Positions 23,101 through 34,152 are shown, numbered from the stretch's first letter. The stretch: DNA of 64,000 nt from Desmodesmus armatus (GCA_007449985.2 VIIQ02000848.1:148960-212959), one strand, 5' to 3'. The notes: generated from the sequence alone by a model not told the origin. Program-made: numbers and translations.

Positions 23101-26100
23101 GTGTGTGAGCATTGAGCATACATGCGAGTTACATGCGGGGTAGTGTAGCATATCCGACAAGGAGTTTCCGACAAGGAGTTTCCGACAAGTATACTCAATA
23201 TGTGAGGATGGGGTCAGGAATCAGGGGTCTGTCAGATGATATCCTGTCGTGCCGTATGTGTCACCTGAGCCTCGCGAGTCGGCGGGTGTGCACGAGGTTG
23301 GTGTGCTTCAGACCTGGCCGACCAGTTGTATAGGTAGGCGGGGGACAAAAGTCGTGTGAAGTGCATGCAACATGAGGGTTGCTTTGGCCTTGCGGGAGCG
23401 TGTGTAAGGGGGGTGGGTGCACCGGAGGCAGGGTGCTGGTTGGTTCAGGGGTGGCATTCGTTTGACAGCGTATGGCCCATACCACCATGGTCCATAGCGA
23501 CTGAGTGAGAGGGAGGGAGGGAGAGATAGGGGGGGGGGGGGGGGAGGGGGGAGAGGGGGGAAAGGGGGGGGGGAGAGAAAGGGAGGAGAGAGGGGGAGGA
23601 GGGCCTGGATGAAGCACAAATCATCGACACCACATGCTTGGCTTAGAGCACACATGCTGTGTGTGTCCTGAGCCCAGCAGGTTGTGTCCATCGTGGGGAG
23701 GGAGCAAAAGAGGGGCCTTGAACAAAAGAGAGAAAAAAGGGAAGATCTGCAGGAAGCCCATATCATCATGATATGAACTTCATGCAGATCTTCCCTTTTC
23801 CCTCTTTTTTTCAAGGCCCCTCCCTTGCTCCCTTCCAACCTCTCTCTCTCTTCCCTCTCACTCTCTTTCTTCCTCTCTCTCCAATTTCAACAAGTCACAT
23901 TCTCTCACTCACCCCTCCTCACTCACTCACTGTTTCACTCTGTCATGTCGTGCAGCTACAAGTCTGTGATCCTTGGGATACCCTCCCCTCTCAGAGGAGG
24001 ACCCCGTGATATGTCTCACAAATGCACGCACGCACGCACAGCTCACTCACCCACTCACTTGCTCACTGCCCCTGCTGCTGAACACTGTGCAGGTACAAGG
24101 CGGTGATCCATGAGGCGATCCCCACCTTCCCGAGGAGGACCTGCGTTGCATGTCTCACGCACCTGCATTCATTTATCACCCACTCACTTGCTCACTGCCC
24201 TGCTGCTGAACACTATGCAGGTACAAGGCGGTGATCCATGAGATGATCCCCCGCCTCTCAGAGGAGGACCCGGGTGATTTATCTCATGCAATCACTCATT
24301 CACTCACATGCTCATTATGCTTACTGTTGAGCACTGTGCAGGTACAAGTCCGTGATCCATGAGATGATCCCCCGGCTCTCAGAAGAGGGACCTAGTGTCA
24401 ACCGCCCTGTTGGCCAATGAGGAGATCACAGTTTCTTTCTTACTCATCCTCATTCATTCTCTCACTCTCTCACGCTGTCCGTATCTTACAGGTACAAGTC
24501 TGTGATCCATGAAATGATCCCCCGCCTCTCAGAGGAGGCCCTAGTGTCAGCCGCCCTGTTAGCCAACGAAAGGTTCACAATCTCTCACAATCTTACTCAC
24601 TCACGCTCATTCAACCTCTCACTCTCTCACTCTCCCTCTGTTGTGTCGAGCAGGTACAAGTCCGTAATCCATGAGGTGATCCCTCGCCTCTCAGAAGAGG
24701 ACCTTGTGTCAGCCGCCCTATTGGCCAATGAGGAAGTCAGCCGGGCGCTCAGTGACTATGAAGACTGCATGAGGGCGGCATCAGCAGCAGCAGGAGGCCC
24801 CCTGGGTGGCACACGCAGCAGCACGGGTGGCGGCGCGGCAGCGGTGGCTGGTGCTGCTGGGTTGCCTGCTGCTGGCAGCAGCAGTGGAGGCGCAGGTGAG
24901 GGGGCACAGTTCAAGAGAATTTTTGGGAGATGGTGTGTGTGTGGGGGGTGGGGGTGCAGGGGGGTGATTCATCTGGACTGTAAAGAGGTGTGGGAGTTCA
25001 GCAGGGCGCTGAGTGACTATGAAGACTGCATGAGGGCGGCATCAGCAGCAGCAGGAGGGCCCCTTGGGCAGCACTCCTCTCGGCACTTCTGGTCTCGACC
25101 CTCTCCCCTTCACCCCCCCCCCCCCCCCACCGACATCCCCTGCAGGCACCTTGACGCTGCTGGGTGGCAATTTAGAGGAGGGACCAGACACATCACTTCC
25201 CCGTGTGTTACACGCAGACCCCCTCCCCTCTCTACTCTTGTGCCACTGCCTCCCTCACTATTCCCCTCACTCCTCCTCACTTTCCCTCTCAACCCCCCCC
25301 CCCAGCGGCACATTGCTTGCCTGTCAGCACTCCCTCAGCTCAGTACCCTCACCCCCAACCCCACATAAGTTCCCCCCCCCCTCCCCGTGCTCACTCTTGC
25401 CCCCTCTCATGTCCTGCTGCAGGCACCTCCACGTTGCTGGGTGACGATGAGGATGAGGGGCCAGACATCCGTGACGGCTGTAACTTTGTACCCCCGCGTC
25501 CGCCGTAATTTTGTACCCCCCCCCCCCCCCCCCCCCGCGCCGGCTGTAATTTAAAGCCACCCCCCCCCCCCCTGCGCCTGCTGTAATTTTATGCCAATCC
25601 CCCCCCCCTCAAGCAGCACATTGCTCGCCTGTCAGCACTTCCTCACCTCTACCCCACCCCCAACCCTACACAAGTTCATGCTAGTATACTCACCCTGGCA
25701 CCCCCCCTCCAAAATGCTGCAGGCACGTTCACGCTGCTGGGTGACGATGAGGATGAGGGGCCAGACATGTCCCTGCAGACGTCCAGGGGAGCAGCAGCAG
25801 CAGCAGCAGGGGCCAGCTCAGGGGGAGCTAAGCCACAGGCAGCAGCAGGTGGGTGGCGTGTGGCCCAGGTGGCGAGCTATTCACCCAATAGGGTTGTTAC
25901 TGCCTCACCCAATAGGGTGAATAGGGTTGCTACTGCTTGAAGGCTACCGTGTGACTTGGGCTCTACCCTTCGCAGTTTTGCATCCTGCAGTGCTGTGGAC
26001 GTTCAACGTCTCACATGTCACACGTCAGACGCACAGTGTACTCTTTATCTGTGTGGCCGTGATGTTGCACTCGTGCACCCCCCCCCCCCCCACCCGCCCA

Positions 26101-26609
26101 CCCACCCACCCCATGCCTGCCCCAGCCACAGGTGGAGACAACCTCACTTCTTGCGGTTTTTTTGCAAGGGGGGTGGGGGTGCCGGGAGCCAACAATAGCC
26201 AGCGGTACCCATCCTCAACATTGCGCACACACACTGAGTCAATCGCTGACGTGTTCTCTCTCAGTGCGCACACTTGCTGCTCATCAATGCGTCACTACTC
26301 GCCACTGTTTCAGTCACTGTCTCACTCAGTGACTCATGTGCTCTCTCATTTGATTTGACTTGCTCACTCTCCCTATCCACAGGTCATGACAACCTCATCT
26401 CTCTCGGCTCCTCGTCAGGTGGTGCAGCAGCCAGCAGCGGCATGGAAAGCAAGCTGTCAGAAACCGGCAGCGCAGCAGCAGCAGCGCCGCCCGCCCTGCA
26501 GCAACCCCACGTGCCTGGTGAAGAGCAGCTGGTGTCAGAGATGGATCAGCTGCTGCTGGCCGCTCAGCCGTCACGGGGCAATTCTGCTGCTGGTGCTGCA
26601 GCGCCGTGA
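17141..26609 (+). CDS. TOM1-like VHS/GAT ubiquitin-sorting adaptor, with tandemly copied exons
   Basis: Endosomal adaptor of the TOM1/TOL type: the VHS and GAT domains bind ubiquitinated cargo ahead of ESCRT. Proposed exons: 17141-17185, 17508-17647, 18319-18400, 18884-18988, 19324-19422, 19971-20112, 20805-20965, 21638-21776, 22662-22805, 24654-24895, 25723-25848, 26383-26609. The VHS domain runs over exons 2-5 ([51 protein letters not shown]). The middle is Pro/Gln-rich with repeated [11 protein letters not shown] is in exons 9-10 ([42 protein letters not shown]), followed by an acidic GDDEDEGPD exon and an [11 protein letters not shown] tail. Exon 7 needs one extra G at 20884-20888 to keep frame; with it the total is 1653 nt (550 residues). 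Exons 1-5, 9, 10 and 12 are well supported. The choice among duplicate copies for exons 7, 8 and 11 is inference. Confidence 0.85.
18802..19100 (+). repeat. VHS exon 4 edges copied on both sides
   Basis: The first 34 or so bases of exon 4 with its acceptor are copied at 18802-18838, 82 bp upstream. The last roughly 35 bases with the GTGAGT donor are copied at about 19064-19101, just downstream. Neither copy is a complete exon. Confidence 0.85.
19555..19612 (+). repeat. Decayed copy of the VHS exon 5 end
   Basis: GGGAGGCCTTTGAAAGCCTG followed by GTGAGTGCGTGAG mirrors the real exon 5 end and donor (19405-19435) in the following intron. Confidence 0.75.
20075..20300 (+). repeat. Exon 6 end copied downstream
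   Basis: The last 35 or so bases of exon 6 and the GTAGGC donor (about 20078-20118) recur at about 20259-20300, separated by poly-C-rich intron. Confidence 0.85.
20606..21215 (+). repeat. Tandem copies of exon 7
   Basis: The exon 7 start (CTGCTGTGGCGG after TGCAG) occurs at about 20606 and 20805. The exon 7 end (ATGGGCCCAGCTGT to CCACCAGCAG|GTGTG) occurs at 20905-20965 and about 21128-21215. Only the 20805-20965 stretch has both edges. Confidence 0.85.
21489..21776 (+). repeat. Tandem copies of exon 8 (GYHPPHQP)
   Basis: Two acceptor-plus-exon starts at 21489 and 21638 share GGTACCACCCTCCCCACCAG and CAGGTGCTGAGCCCA. Only the second has a clear donor (GACAAG|GTATGG at 21777). Confidence 0.85.
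22083..23333 (+). repeat. Tandem copies of GAT exon 9
   Basis: Exon 9 starts with acceptor CAG occur at 22391, 22526 and 22662; weaker core matches lie near 22083-22110 and 22302-22333. The exon end with donor (GACCTGGC..GACCA..TGCTACAG|GT) occurs at 22805, at about 22893-22955 and at about 23285-23333. Only 22662-22805 joins a good start to a good end in frame. Confidence 0.85.
23956..25072 (+). repeat. Six-copy tandem array of the GAT exon 10
   Basis: Acceptor plus TACAAG(T/G)C(C/G)GTGATCCATGA starts occur at 23956, 24093, 24221, 24342, 24492 and 24654, spaced 121-162 bp. Copies become longer and closer to the intact sequence from left to right; only the sixth runs to a full 242-nt exon and donor. 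The 3' part of the exon (from AGTGACTATGAAGACTG) is repeated again at about 24995-25072. Units are separated by CTCACTCACTCA-type intron. Confidence 0.93.
25146..25848 (+). repeat. Three copies of the acidic exon 11
   Basis: Acceptor plus GGCACC/GTTCACGCTGCTGGGT starts occur at 25146, 25423 and 25723. The last two encode GDDEDEGPD; the first has lost the acidic run. Only the third has a donor (GCAGCAGCAG|GTGGGT at 25849). Poly-C tracts lie between units. Confidence 0.88.
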
Positions 26610-27003
26610 AGACTGTGAGTTGAGCAGTGCAGCGCGGTTTCAGCACCAGCTGCGGCAGGGGTTGCTGTGCAGCTGGTGTCAGAAATGGATCAGTTGCTGC
26701 TGGCAGCACAGCCGTCACGGGGCACATCTGCGGCTGGTGCTGGGGCCGCCACGCAGTGAATACTGTAAAAAGCAGTCTTCAAAGCAGAGCAGTGTGTCTT
26801 CAGCAGCAGGGACTGCTGTGCTGCTGGTGCTGGGGCTGTCGCGCCGTGAAGACTGTGAAGAGAGCAGAGCAGTGCCTCAGCAGCAGCGGCAGCGGCAGCA
26901 GAGGTTGCTGTGCAGCTGGTGTCTGAAATGGACCAGCTGCTGCTGGCCGCGCAGCCGTCACGGGGTTCGTCTGCGGCTGGTGCCGGGCCTGCAGCGTCAT
27001 GAA
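26132..27003 (+). repeat. Copies of the terminal exon of the VHS/GAT gene
   Basis: A short copy of the exon 12 start lies at about 26132-26150, before the real exon at 26383. The end of the exon ([12 protein letters not shown] region to the stop) recurs at about 26662-26760, 26805-26852 and 26902-27003. These lie beyond the real stop at 26609 and show indels. Confidence 0.88.
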
Positions 27004-27475
27004 GACTGTCATAGTGTGAACAGATACTTGACCGCCCTGTGCTGTGTGTTTCTGGATTGTGCTGCCTTTGGTTGTGAAGCCCTTACCTCCGTTTAGTGTG
27101 TGAATGTTGCATCGCCCAGGCTTGTGTTTTTGCTGGAAGGGTTTGTTGGCAGAAGTTCAATTTTTGTTCGTTTGTCACACAACGCACAAGTTTGCATCAG
27201 AGTTGCGTGCAAGCTTGAGCTTGCCGGCAAACCAGCAGGCGGGTGTGCAGCTGCAGACAGTGACAAACGAACGGTGACGGTCACAAAAAGCTGCACTCTG
27301 AGGGTTAGCACTTCTCGGCCTCACCACAGGAGCATCAATGTGCAGTACATGTGTCTTTATGTCAGTGTGCGTGATGGATCCACTCTGGAGTGCTGTGCCA
27401 TGGTCACTACCGCCTACAGGTAGGCCTGCAGCACTCGTGACTGAAACTTGCACCTGCAGTCTGCAACTATTCAAG

Positions 27476-27528
27476 TGAGGCCGGCCAGGGGTAATAATAG
27501 CGTAGCTATTATTACCCCTGAGGCCGGC
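27476..27528. repeat. Perfect 15-bp hairpin flanked by 10-bp direct repeats
   Basis: Arms 27487-27501 (AGGGGTAATAATAGC) and 27505-27519 are perfect reverse complements around a 3-nt loop. TGAGGCCGGC flanks the structure on both sides, at 27476-27485 and 27519-27528. This looks like a tiny fold-back insertion with a target-site-like duplication, in the gap before the GNAT gene. Confidence 0.9.
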
Positions 27529-27820
27529 ACCCACCAATACTGTCAGGCTGTACATCCCCACAGGAGATGCGTGCAGCTCATGTGATAGTTGTGTCTCATG
27601 TGGAGTTGCACAACTTGAGCTGACAAAATTTTTTACTTGAGCTGACAATTATCTGAGGCTGATTGTCAATTGAGGCCACTACAGTGACGTCACCGTTCAG
27701 ACTGTACAGCCAAGTACAGTTCTGCAAGTCTAGATCTGGTCAACACCAATGTGCCAACCCCAGGTCGAAATCAATGTCTCCGAATGCGCATTATACGCCA
27801 CCTACACTGCAGAGTGAACA

Positions 27821-30278
27821 ATGGCGGCTAAAGCTCCCCAGCAGATCACTGATCTGTCCAACATAGACAATGATGTGTCCTACGAGCAGTTCTTAGAAGT
27901 GAACGCCTTCGCAAACACAGTAATACCTTGTCTTGAACGTGATGTATGCAGAAACACGCTGTGTCTGACACATCTCAACAGCCTCACCACCAGCAGCAGC
28001 ATCAACACAGACAGCTCTTCAGCACTTGCAGTGCTTACTTGCACCAAGTGCAGCATCAGCAGCGTTCTCGTAGCAGCGGACAACAAGGGGATGGGCTACA
28101 GCACATGCTACGTATCTGCAGGAGCCTGCAGGCACATAGCAGCACAACTGTCCTGCGTGTTCCAGCAGCAACTTCAGCACTGTGACAAAGTCACGCTGAC
28201 AGCAGCAGCAGCAGCAAAGATGCTGTGCGAGGCGCAGCTAGCAGAACACAGGTGGCAGTTGGACCACCAGCTGCAGCTGATGGTGTATTCAAAAAGCAGC
28301 AACCTGGCTTCAGACACAGATGCGACAGCCGCTCCCTCAGTACAATCAGGTACAGGATCTTCCCTGCAGCCACAGCTTGATGAGGTCCCTGCGCAGCAAG
28401 AGCAGCCGCGCCACCTCCACCAACAACACCAACAGCAGCAGCAACAGGGGTTACACCTACGCCAGTGCTCAGCAGAGGAGGACAGTGCCTTGGTTGTGTC
28501 CTGGGCAGCAGCGTTCCTGCAAGAGGTGTTCCACCAGCCTCAGCGGCCAACAGACGACCAGGTATGTTGTGAACCGTGGGGGCCAGGCAGCACGAGTAGA
28601 TAGGCAACTTTACAGTTGCCAAAGTAGGGTGTATTGGACAGCATGGTGTTTTGGGTCATGCATGGACTGGCAAAGTGGCAGATGCGGCCGTCAAACTTGT
28701 AGCCTGGTGCACTTCAGCGCATGCCTACGGATTTGTTGGCAGCAATGCTCACATACATTGCTGTGTTTGCCTCCTGTGCTGCCCACCCACCTGACCCATC
28801 TGTCACATAGCTGCCACCACATGTGTGCTGAGTGATTGCAGGTGCGCCTTGTTGTCCTGCCAAGAGGTTGACTTGAGCAGACCTTGTTTGTTTGATTGCT
28901 GTGGCTACACACCGGTACAAGATTTCCTTTCCCAATTGCCGCCGCTCATGCAGGTGCGCCCCGGTGTCACACCCAGGCTGCAACAAGGCTGGTACTACAC
29001 CCTGGTCGACCCTGCCACCGGCTGCGATGTTTGCCTGCTGGCCCACACCCCCAGCAGCACCAGCAGCACCCGCATCACCATGGTGTACACCCCGCCAGAG
29101 CACAGGGGCGGGGCCATGCCGCAGCAGCAGGTGCGCCTCCTAGGAGTGCGTGCGACAACGTCTGTTCACTCAAAGATTTAGCACACACTGTACGACAAAG
29201 TTGTTCAAATGCATACAAGTGTTATGGCTTTTTGCAGCGCTTGCACACCCTTTGCCTTACATGGTTGAGCGGATGCACAGGACCTGCCACAGTGTGCTAG
29301 CTGCTGTGCATGTCTTGTGTGCTTGTGCTTGCAGTGTGCGCCTTTTGAGCCTGTGCCACCACACACGCTGAGGGCGGTCTCATGGATGGGTATCCCCCAC
29401 AAATGCACTGCAGGCTGAGTGTGTGCTGTGCCGCATGTACATCTGCTGCTATGCTGCCGCGTGACGTCTCAGCTGCCGCAGTGCGCAAGCTGCTGGAGTT
29501 GCTGCAGGGAGCACTGGGCTATGACAGTTTGAGAAGACAAGAGCACAATCCTTATCTGACGACCAAGAGCATGAATGTCTGCCTGCTGTGTTTTTTTACT
29601 GCAGTGCGCCAGCTGCTGGAGTTGCTGCAGGGTCCACTGGGCTATGGCAGCATCTGCCTGTTTGCTGACAAGGACAAGCCACACATCGGTGCAATGTACA
29701 AGGTAGGCTAACCCGCTCACACACTGCATGGTGCTGCCAAGTTGCCAGGGCCTTGTGAGATAGTGTGCCCTGGGCAGCAGCATTCTTGCTGAAAGTGTCC
29801 CACATGCCTGAACAGCAACCAACACATGAAGGAAGGCTTGCACCCACTGGGATGCGGGATACATGGCATGTATATGTACCACCTGCAGTACATATGGAAC
29901 ACCACCTGGCAGTGCGTTCTTGTCTTGCTTGGTGCAACACTTCAACAGGACTTGAGTGTGGAATGCATGCCACCGGCCCACGCTCTGGGAGGCTGCATAT
30001 TCATTCCCACAATGTCCTGGTGGCTGTTCTGGCACCAGCATGGGTGAAGCTGTCGCTTATGCACAATGAACCTGCTGGCAAGGTGTACATGTTGCATGCC
30101 TTTCTCACTGCCTGTGTAGCGTACAGAAATTTCCTCACGGTATGGCAAGCTTGAGCACCGTTCCAACGGCTTTGTGCTTTCATTGTGTCTGCAGGCGGCA
30201 GGGTTTGATTACTTTGATGAGCTGCACACGTTGAAGCGCCCTGTCAGCGCTGCTGCACCAGCTGCAGCACTTAACTAA
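27821..30278 (+). CDS. GNAT-family N-acetyltransferase
   Basis: Four exons: 27821-28561, 28954-29130, 29605-29702, 30195-30278. The N-terminal half begins MAAKAPQQITDL and includes a CLERDVCRNTLCL segment typical of the N-terminal part of stand-alone GNAT proteins, then an Ala-rich helix and a Gln/His-rich linker. The C-terminal half is the acetyl-CoA-binding core: ITMVYTPPEHRG (beta 4 and motif A), VRQLLELLQG, ICLFADKDKPHIGAMYK and AGFDYFDELHTLKRP. Exon 2 is one base short: one more base in the G4 run at 29110-29113 turns the reading after HRG into the expected G-x-G-H-A-A-A-A pyrophosphate loop and gives the correct phase for exon 3. The total is then 1101 nt (366 residues). Substrate unknown. 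A fragment of the EEP gene lies just downstream. Confidence 0.82.
29482..29651 (+). repeat. Duplicated start of GNAT exon 3
   Basis: TGCGCAAGCTGCTGGAGTTG after GCAG at 29482-29528 is repeated at 29605-29651 (123 bp offset). The left copy has no donor or downstream exon body. Confidence 0.9.
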
Positions 30279-30344
30279 CCAGCTGCAGCATCCTGGCAGC
30301 AGTCCCCGTCACAGCCATCCCAGCTTTTGCAGCAGCAACGGCAG

Positions 30345-30505
30345 CAGTGGCACCACACGCATATGGCCAAATCCGCACTTGGGTGACCTGAACACAATGT
30401 GGCTGTCGCCCCACTGCTGCTGTGACCGCATGCGCTGGGGCAGCCTGGGCAGTTGTGAGGCGGCATGGTGGCAACGAAATGTGCTGGGCGTCACAGGTGG
30501 GTGCA
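30345..30505 (+). pseudogene. Inverted, displaced fragment of EEP exon 4
   Basis: GGTGACCTGAACACAATG, then GACCGCATGCGCTGGGGCAG and GAGGCGGCATGGTGGCAACG, end at the GTCACAG|GTGGGTGCAG donor. This matches the end of EEP exon 4 (10820-10960) including its donor and part of the Gln tract, but on the opposite strand and about 19 kb away. The D-x-N motif is kept, while a six-residue block after NTM is missing. It begins about 65 bases after the GNAT stop. Confidence 0.88.
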
Positions 30506-32293
30506 GGGGCCTGGCGGGGACTGTGACCAAGTGTTTTCTTGCTGTAAGAGGAGGGATGGTGAAGGGATCCTGGGGAGGTCACACCTTGGACACAAAGGAT
30601 TTTCTGCATGTGGATCCTAACAGGGTTGGTGTGCCTGCGTACACGGCAAGATGCAGGGCTGATAGGCGTTGTGTTGCTGGAAAGACGACATCTGTATCCC
30701 ACACGCAGCAACTGTCACAGTTTGGCAAGCTGAAATGCGGTATCCCACAACCACACTCAACAACACTTTGTTGGTCTGGCATTGGCAGGCTGTGATCTCG
30801 CTGCTGACCTCTCTGCACATGGCTGGATCCTGGAGTGACATCCACCTGTGCAGGCGATCACTGATGGTCAGAGTGACTCATGCGACGCGTATGTGGTGAT
30901 CAGTTATCGATGCTGCTGTAATGACTGTCTCTGTGCTGTCCCTGTGCAGGGCCATGTCCAGTAAGCAATTATCTGGTGAAGGTAGGGCTCCCACCCACCG
31001 CTGGCAATGTGACATGTGCAGCAGCGGCAGTCAGTGGCAAGGCGGTCTGTTAGACAGTGCCCGGAACCGGGGAGGTAGCGTGATTTCCTGTGGAGACACT
31101 GGGAACACACAAGATGGTAACACAATGTAGCTAGCACTGGGGTCCCCCACCGCCACCCCAGGCAACAAAAGCCTAACAAAGCAACCTCACAGTACAATAG
31201 AAGGCGTCCAGTCCAAAGCTGCGAGTCCAGCAGCCCCATCAAGCCTAACAGGATTACCTGCAAGCAGCACCACCACCGCGCAGCGAGCGTCAGGAACAGC
31301 CCACCAGGATGCCAGGAAGGAGCATGTAGGCACAAGGGTCTGTTGATGAGAGGTGCTAGTGCAGAGGCACCGACAGCTGTGCATATGTGCACGGCATGTA
31401 GTCTGTTAAGTTGTTTGTGATGGGTGGGCGGGCAGGCCCTGGACTGCCAACCATTCAGTTCCAGTGGAATGCTGAGGTTTTCAAAATGGCTGCCACGCCA
31501 TGCCTGCCCTGATAGGAGTTCGGTGAAGATTCTGTCTTTGCTGGCTGTTCTGATTTGCTTTGCATAATTGTGTCAACCCAGTTGGCTCTTTGGTGTTGCT
31601 CAGTGTGGCTGAGCATCGACTGTGGCTCACAAATTGCGCTCTGTGGCTTGCCGAAGTCAATCAGAAACAGGGCACTAAATTGACCACCTCCACTGCAACT
31701 TTCACTCTCTAGCGGTGTGATGCAACACCTTCATTCATTCATTCACCCTGTCACGGCACCGCTCAGCACACAACTATAACATGCCTTGAAGGACCCCAGT
31801 CGCGGTACAACTGTTGTGTTACAAGGTCGGAGTCAAAGCTGTTGCTACAAAAAACGGGGTGTTGGCTTCCACACACATCATGTACACAAAGTACACAGAG
31901 GTATTCACACCTCACAATGATACAACAGTATGGTCGCTGTCACCACCCCAGGTTAAAACGATAGCGGAGGCTGTGCGGTCTGCCTGCTGAATGCTGCAGG
32001 GTACGCCAAACCATGCTCGGATGACACTCACACCCCAACACACACCACTGCCTTGCAATTACAACCTGCAGAAATCACAGTACCGTAAGCCACACACACA
32101 TTTCCCTACAGCATACAGGACCACCCAGCCAGCACAATGCTGCAGCCACGGTCATTTGCAACCCACACTCCCTACCCACAACTCCATCCTGCCTCCCTTT
32201 CAATCCTGAACCCACTCAATGTTGCCCAAAAAAACATGGCTTCCTCTTGCTCAATCCTTCTTGTAGACAACGTTGTACTACAACTGCAGTACC
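30506..32293. other. Intergenic; no gene seen
   Basis: No conserved protein on either strand. Open frames at 30904-31392 and near 31991-32209 have no recognisable features. The right end contains the 3' flank of the minus-strand gene ending at 32294. Confidence 0.5.
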
Positions 32294-34152
32294 TCACTTC
32301 TTCTTGTTGTACACTTGGCAGTACTCAACAGACTCTTCTGCCACTGTGGCTATGGTGCACAGCCGCAGCCGGCCCTTGGGGTCTATACTGAACTCATCAA
32401 CGCCAGTGCCACCATGTGGGGCCCCCCAGCTGTACTGCATTTGTATCGTGCCCTTGGGTGTCACACCCACGCTGCCTTTGGAGCGACCTGCACACAGCAC
32501 AGCGGCAGCCACACACCAAAACACGGTGCACAGGGTGGCCACCACTTTGTGGAGAAGACTGCTAGCAGGAACATATCCGCTCGCACCCTCCCAAACACAA
32601 CACACAACAGAGTGTTTTGCTTCCATGCTGCAGACTGCTGAGCTGGAAGGTGACATGGCACTAGCATGGCCCAGCTCCCGGCCAGCAGCAAACCTAAGTT
32701 TGCAGGAAGATACGAAAAGACATGGCCTAAGTTTGTAACAGATTGTTATGGCACTCGCTGCTTTACACCTCTAGCCAAAATGGCACTTGTAGCCAAAATG
32801 GCACCTCTAGCCAAAATGGCAGCTGGTAGAGGTAGGTAGAGAGCAAATGATAGCCGCAAGCACGTCCACGTAAGCTCCAACACAGCAGATGCTTTCAGCC
32901 AACACAGCAGATGCTTTCAGCCACACTCACCCAGTCGCATGTCACGCCGCCTGTTCTCCCGCACTGCACCAGACCAGGGGTAGTACTCAGAGATCTGCAG
33001 GGGTGCGGCAGCATGGGCGAGACCGCAACAGCAGCAGCACAGTTGCACCTGTGAGGAGCATCTTCCACCCCATCAATGCACATGTCACACTGATTCATTT
33101 GCCAGCACCCGCCTTTGCCCGACACCCCTCGCCCTAAACCTGCACACCTTTCCCTCAGCCCCTCCCTCCATACAGGAAGGCTCCTCCCCCCCCCCCCCCC
33201 CTCCATAACCAGAAGGCTCCCAGCCAGCTGCCCCCCCCCCAGGTTTTAGTCCCTACCTTGAACCATGGTATTGCACTGAAGACTGAGAAGCGCAGTTGGT
33301 CCTGCTCTATGCCCAGCTGCACTCCACGTATGAGCCGCACAGCCTGGCGCATCACACGATTGAGGTGAATGAGCCTGATGGCGGGCTCTAGGCTGTCTGA
33401 TGCTTTGTTGTCCTGTGTACAAAGAAGCAGGCAGCGAGCACACCAATGGTTGGTGCATGTAAAGCTGGGGCGCAGGGTGTAAGGGTCGTCTTGGAACATA
33501 AACCGATAGCAGTGTGCAGGGAGGGTGCAAGGTGGTGAAGGGGTGAGGGTAATGCAATGATACATACCCCTCTACTACTTGGACACATACAAGTGGATGT
33601 GTCAACCAGACTGTGGCACCAAACAGTGGTGCCTGGTCCAGGTTGACCGCTCTGTAAGTCTCTCCCAGCAGCAGCAGTGCAGCTCACAATCAGCTGTTGA
33701 GCAAGGGAGCAACATTGGTCAAACAGCTACAGGGGAAATGCACTGCTGCTGCTGCTGGGGCAGAGTTACAGAGCTGTTGTCAGCATGCACACCAGAAACA
33801 GCCTTGCTTCACCCAGGGTAATGTTTGTTTGAAGCTGATACACCGTGTTCAATTGTGCAGTGTTGAGCAGATTGAGAGCATGTGTCATCTCCAATCTTTG
33901 AATGCTGCACGGCCGAGATTAACAGCTCTGTGAGTCTCCCCCAGCAGCAGCAGTGCATCTCGCTTGTAACTGTGAGCAAGGGCCCAGGTTCCCATGCTGA
34001 ACGATTACAGGGGAGATGCACTGCTGCTGCTGGCGCAGAATTACATAGCTGTTAGCTGTTGTCATCTCGCATACCCCAGAAAATCTACTTACCTTCACCC
34101 ATGTGCCGTGGTACGCCTGCAGCGTCTGCTGCATGCTGTCCTTTGAGGCCAT
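32294..34152 (-). CDS. Small conserved protein of unknown function, four exons
   Basis: Four exons on the minus strand: 34093-34152, 33257-33412, 32931-32994, 32294-32487. Phases are 0, 0 and 1, and the total of 474 nt gives 157 residues. The start is MASKDSMQQTLQAYHGTWVK at 34152. The rest reads SLEPAIRLIHLNRVMRQAVRL, FSVFSAIPWFK, ISEYYPWSGAVRENRRRDMRLG and then a C-terminal segment with QYSWGAP, VDEFSIDPKGRL and EYCQVYNKKK. The alternating beta-like pattern and the conserved-looking WxGxxxxNRRRDMR block suggest a lipocalin-like single-domain protein; this is inference from pattern only. No signal peptide or membrane segment. I do not recognise the family. Confidence 0.7.
33653..34070 (-). 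repeat. Intronic duplication in the small conserved gene
   Basis: Two diverged copies, about 33653-33793 and 33926-34070, share CTCTGTRAGTCTC, CAGCAGCAGCAGTGCA and ACAGGGGARATGCACTGCTG. The left edge (CTCTGTAAGTC) is donor-like on the plus strand, which is not the gene's strand. Purely intronic. Confidence 0.85.

Noticed and set aside
30904..31392. 162-residue minus-strand frame rich in Cys, Trp and Leu
   Set aside because: Composition is atypical of the accepted genes, and no motif or splice partner was found.
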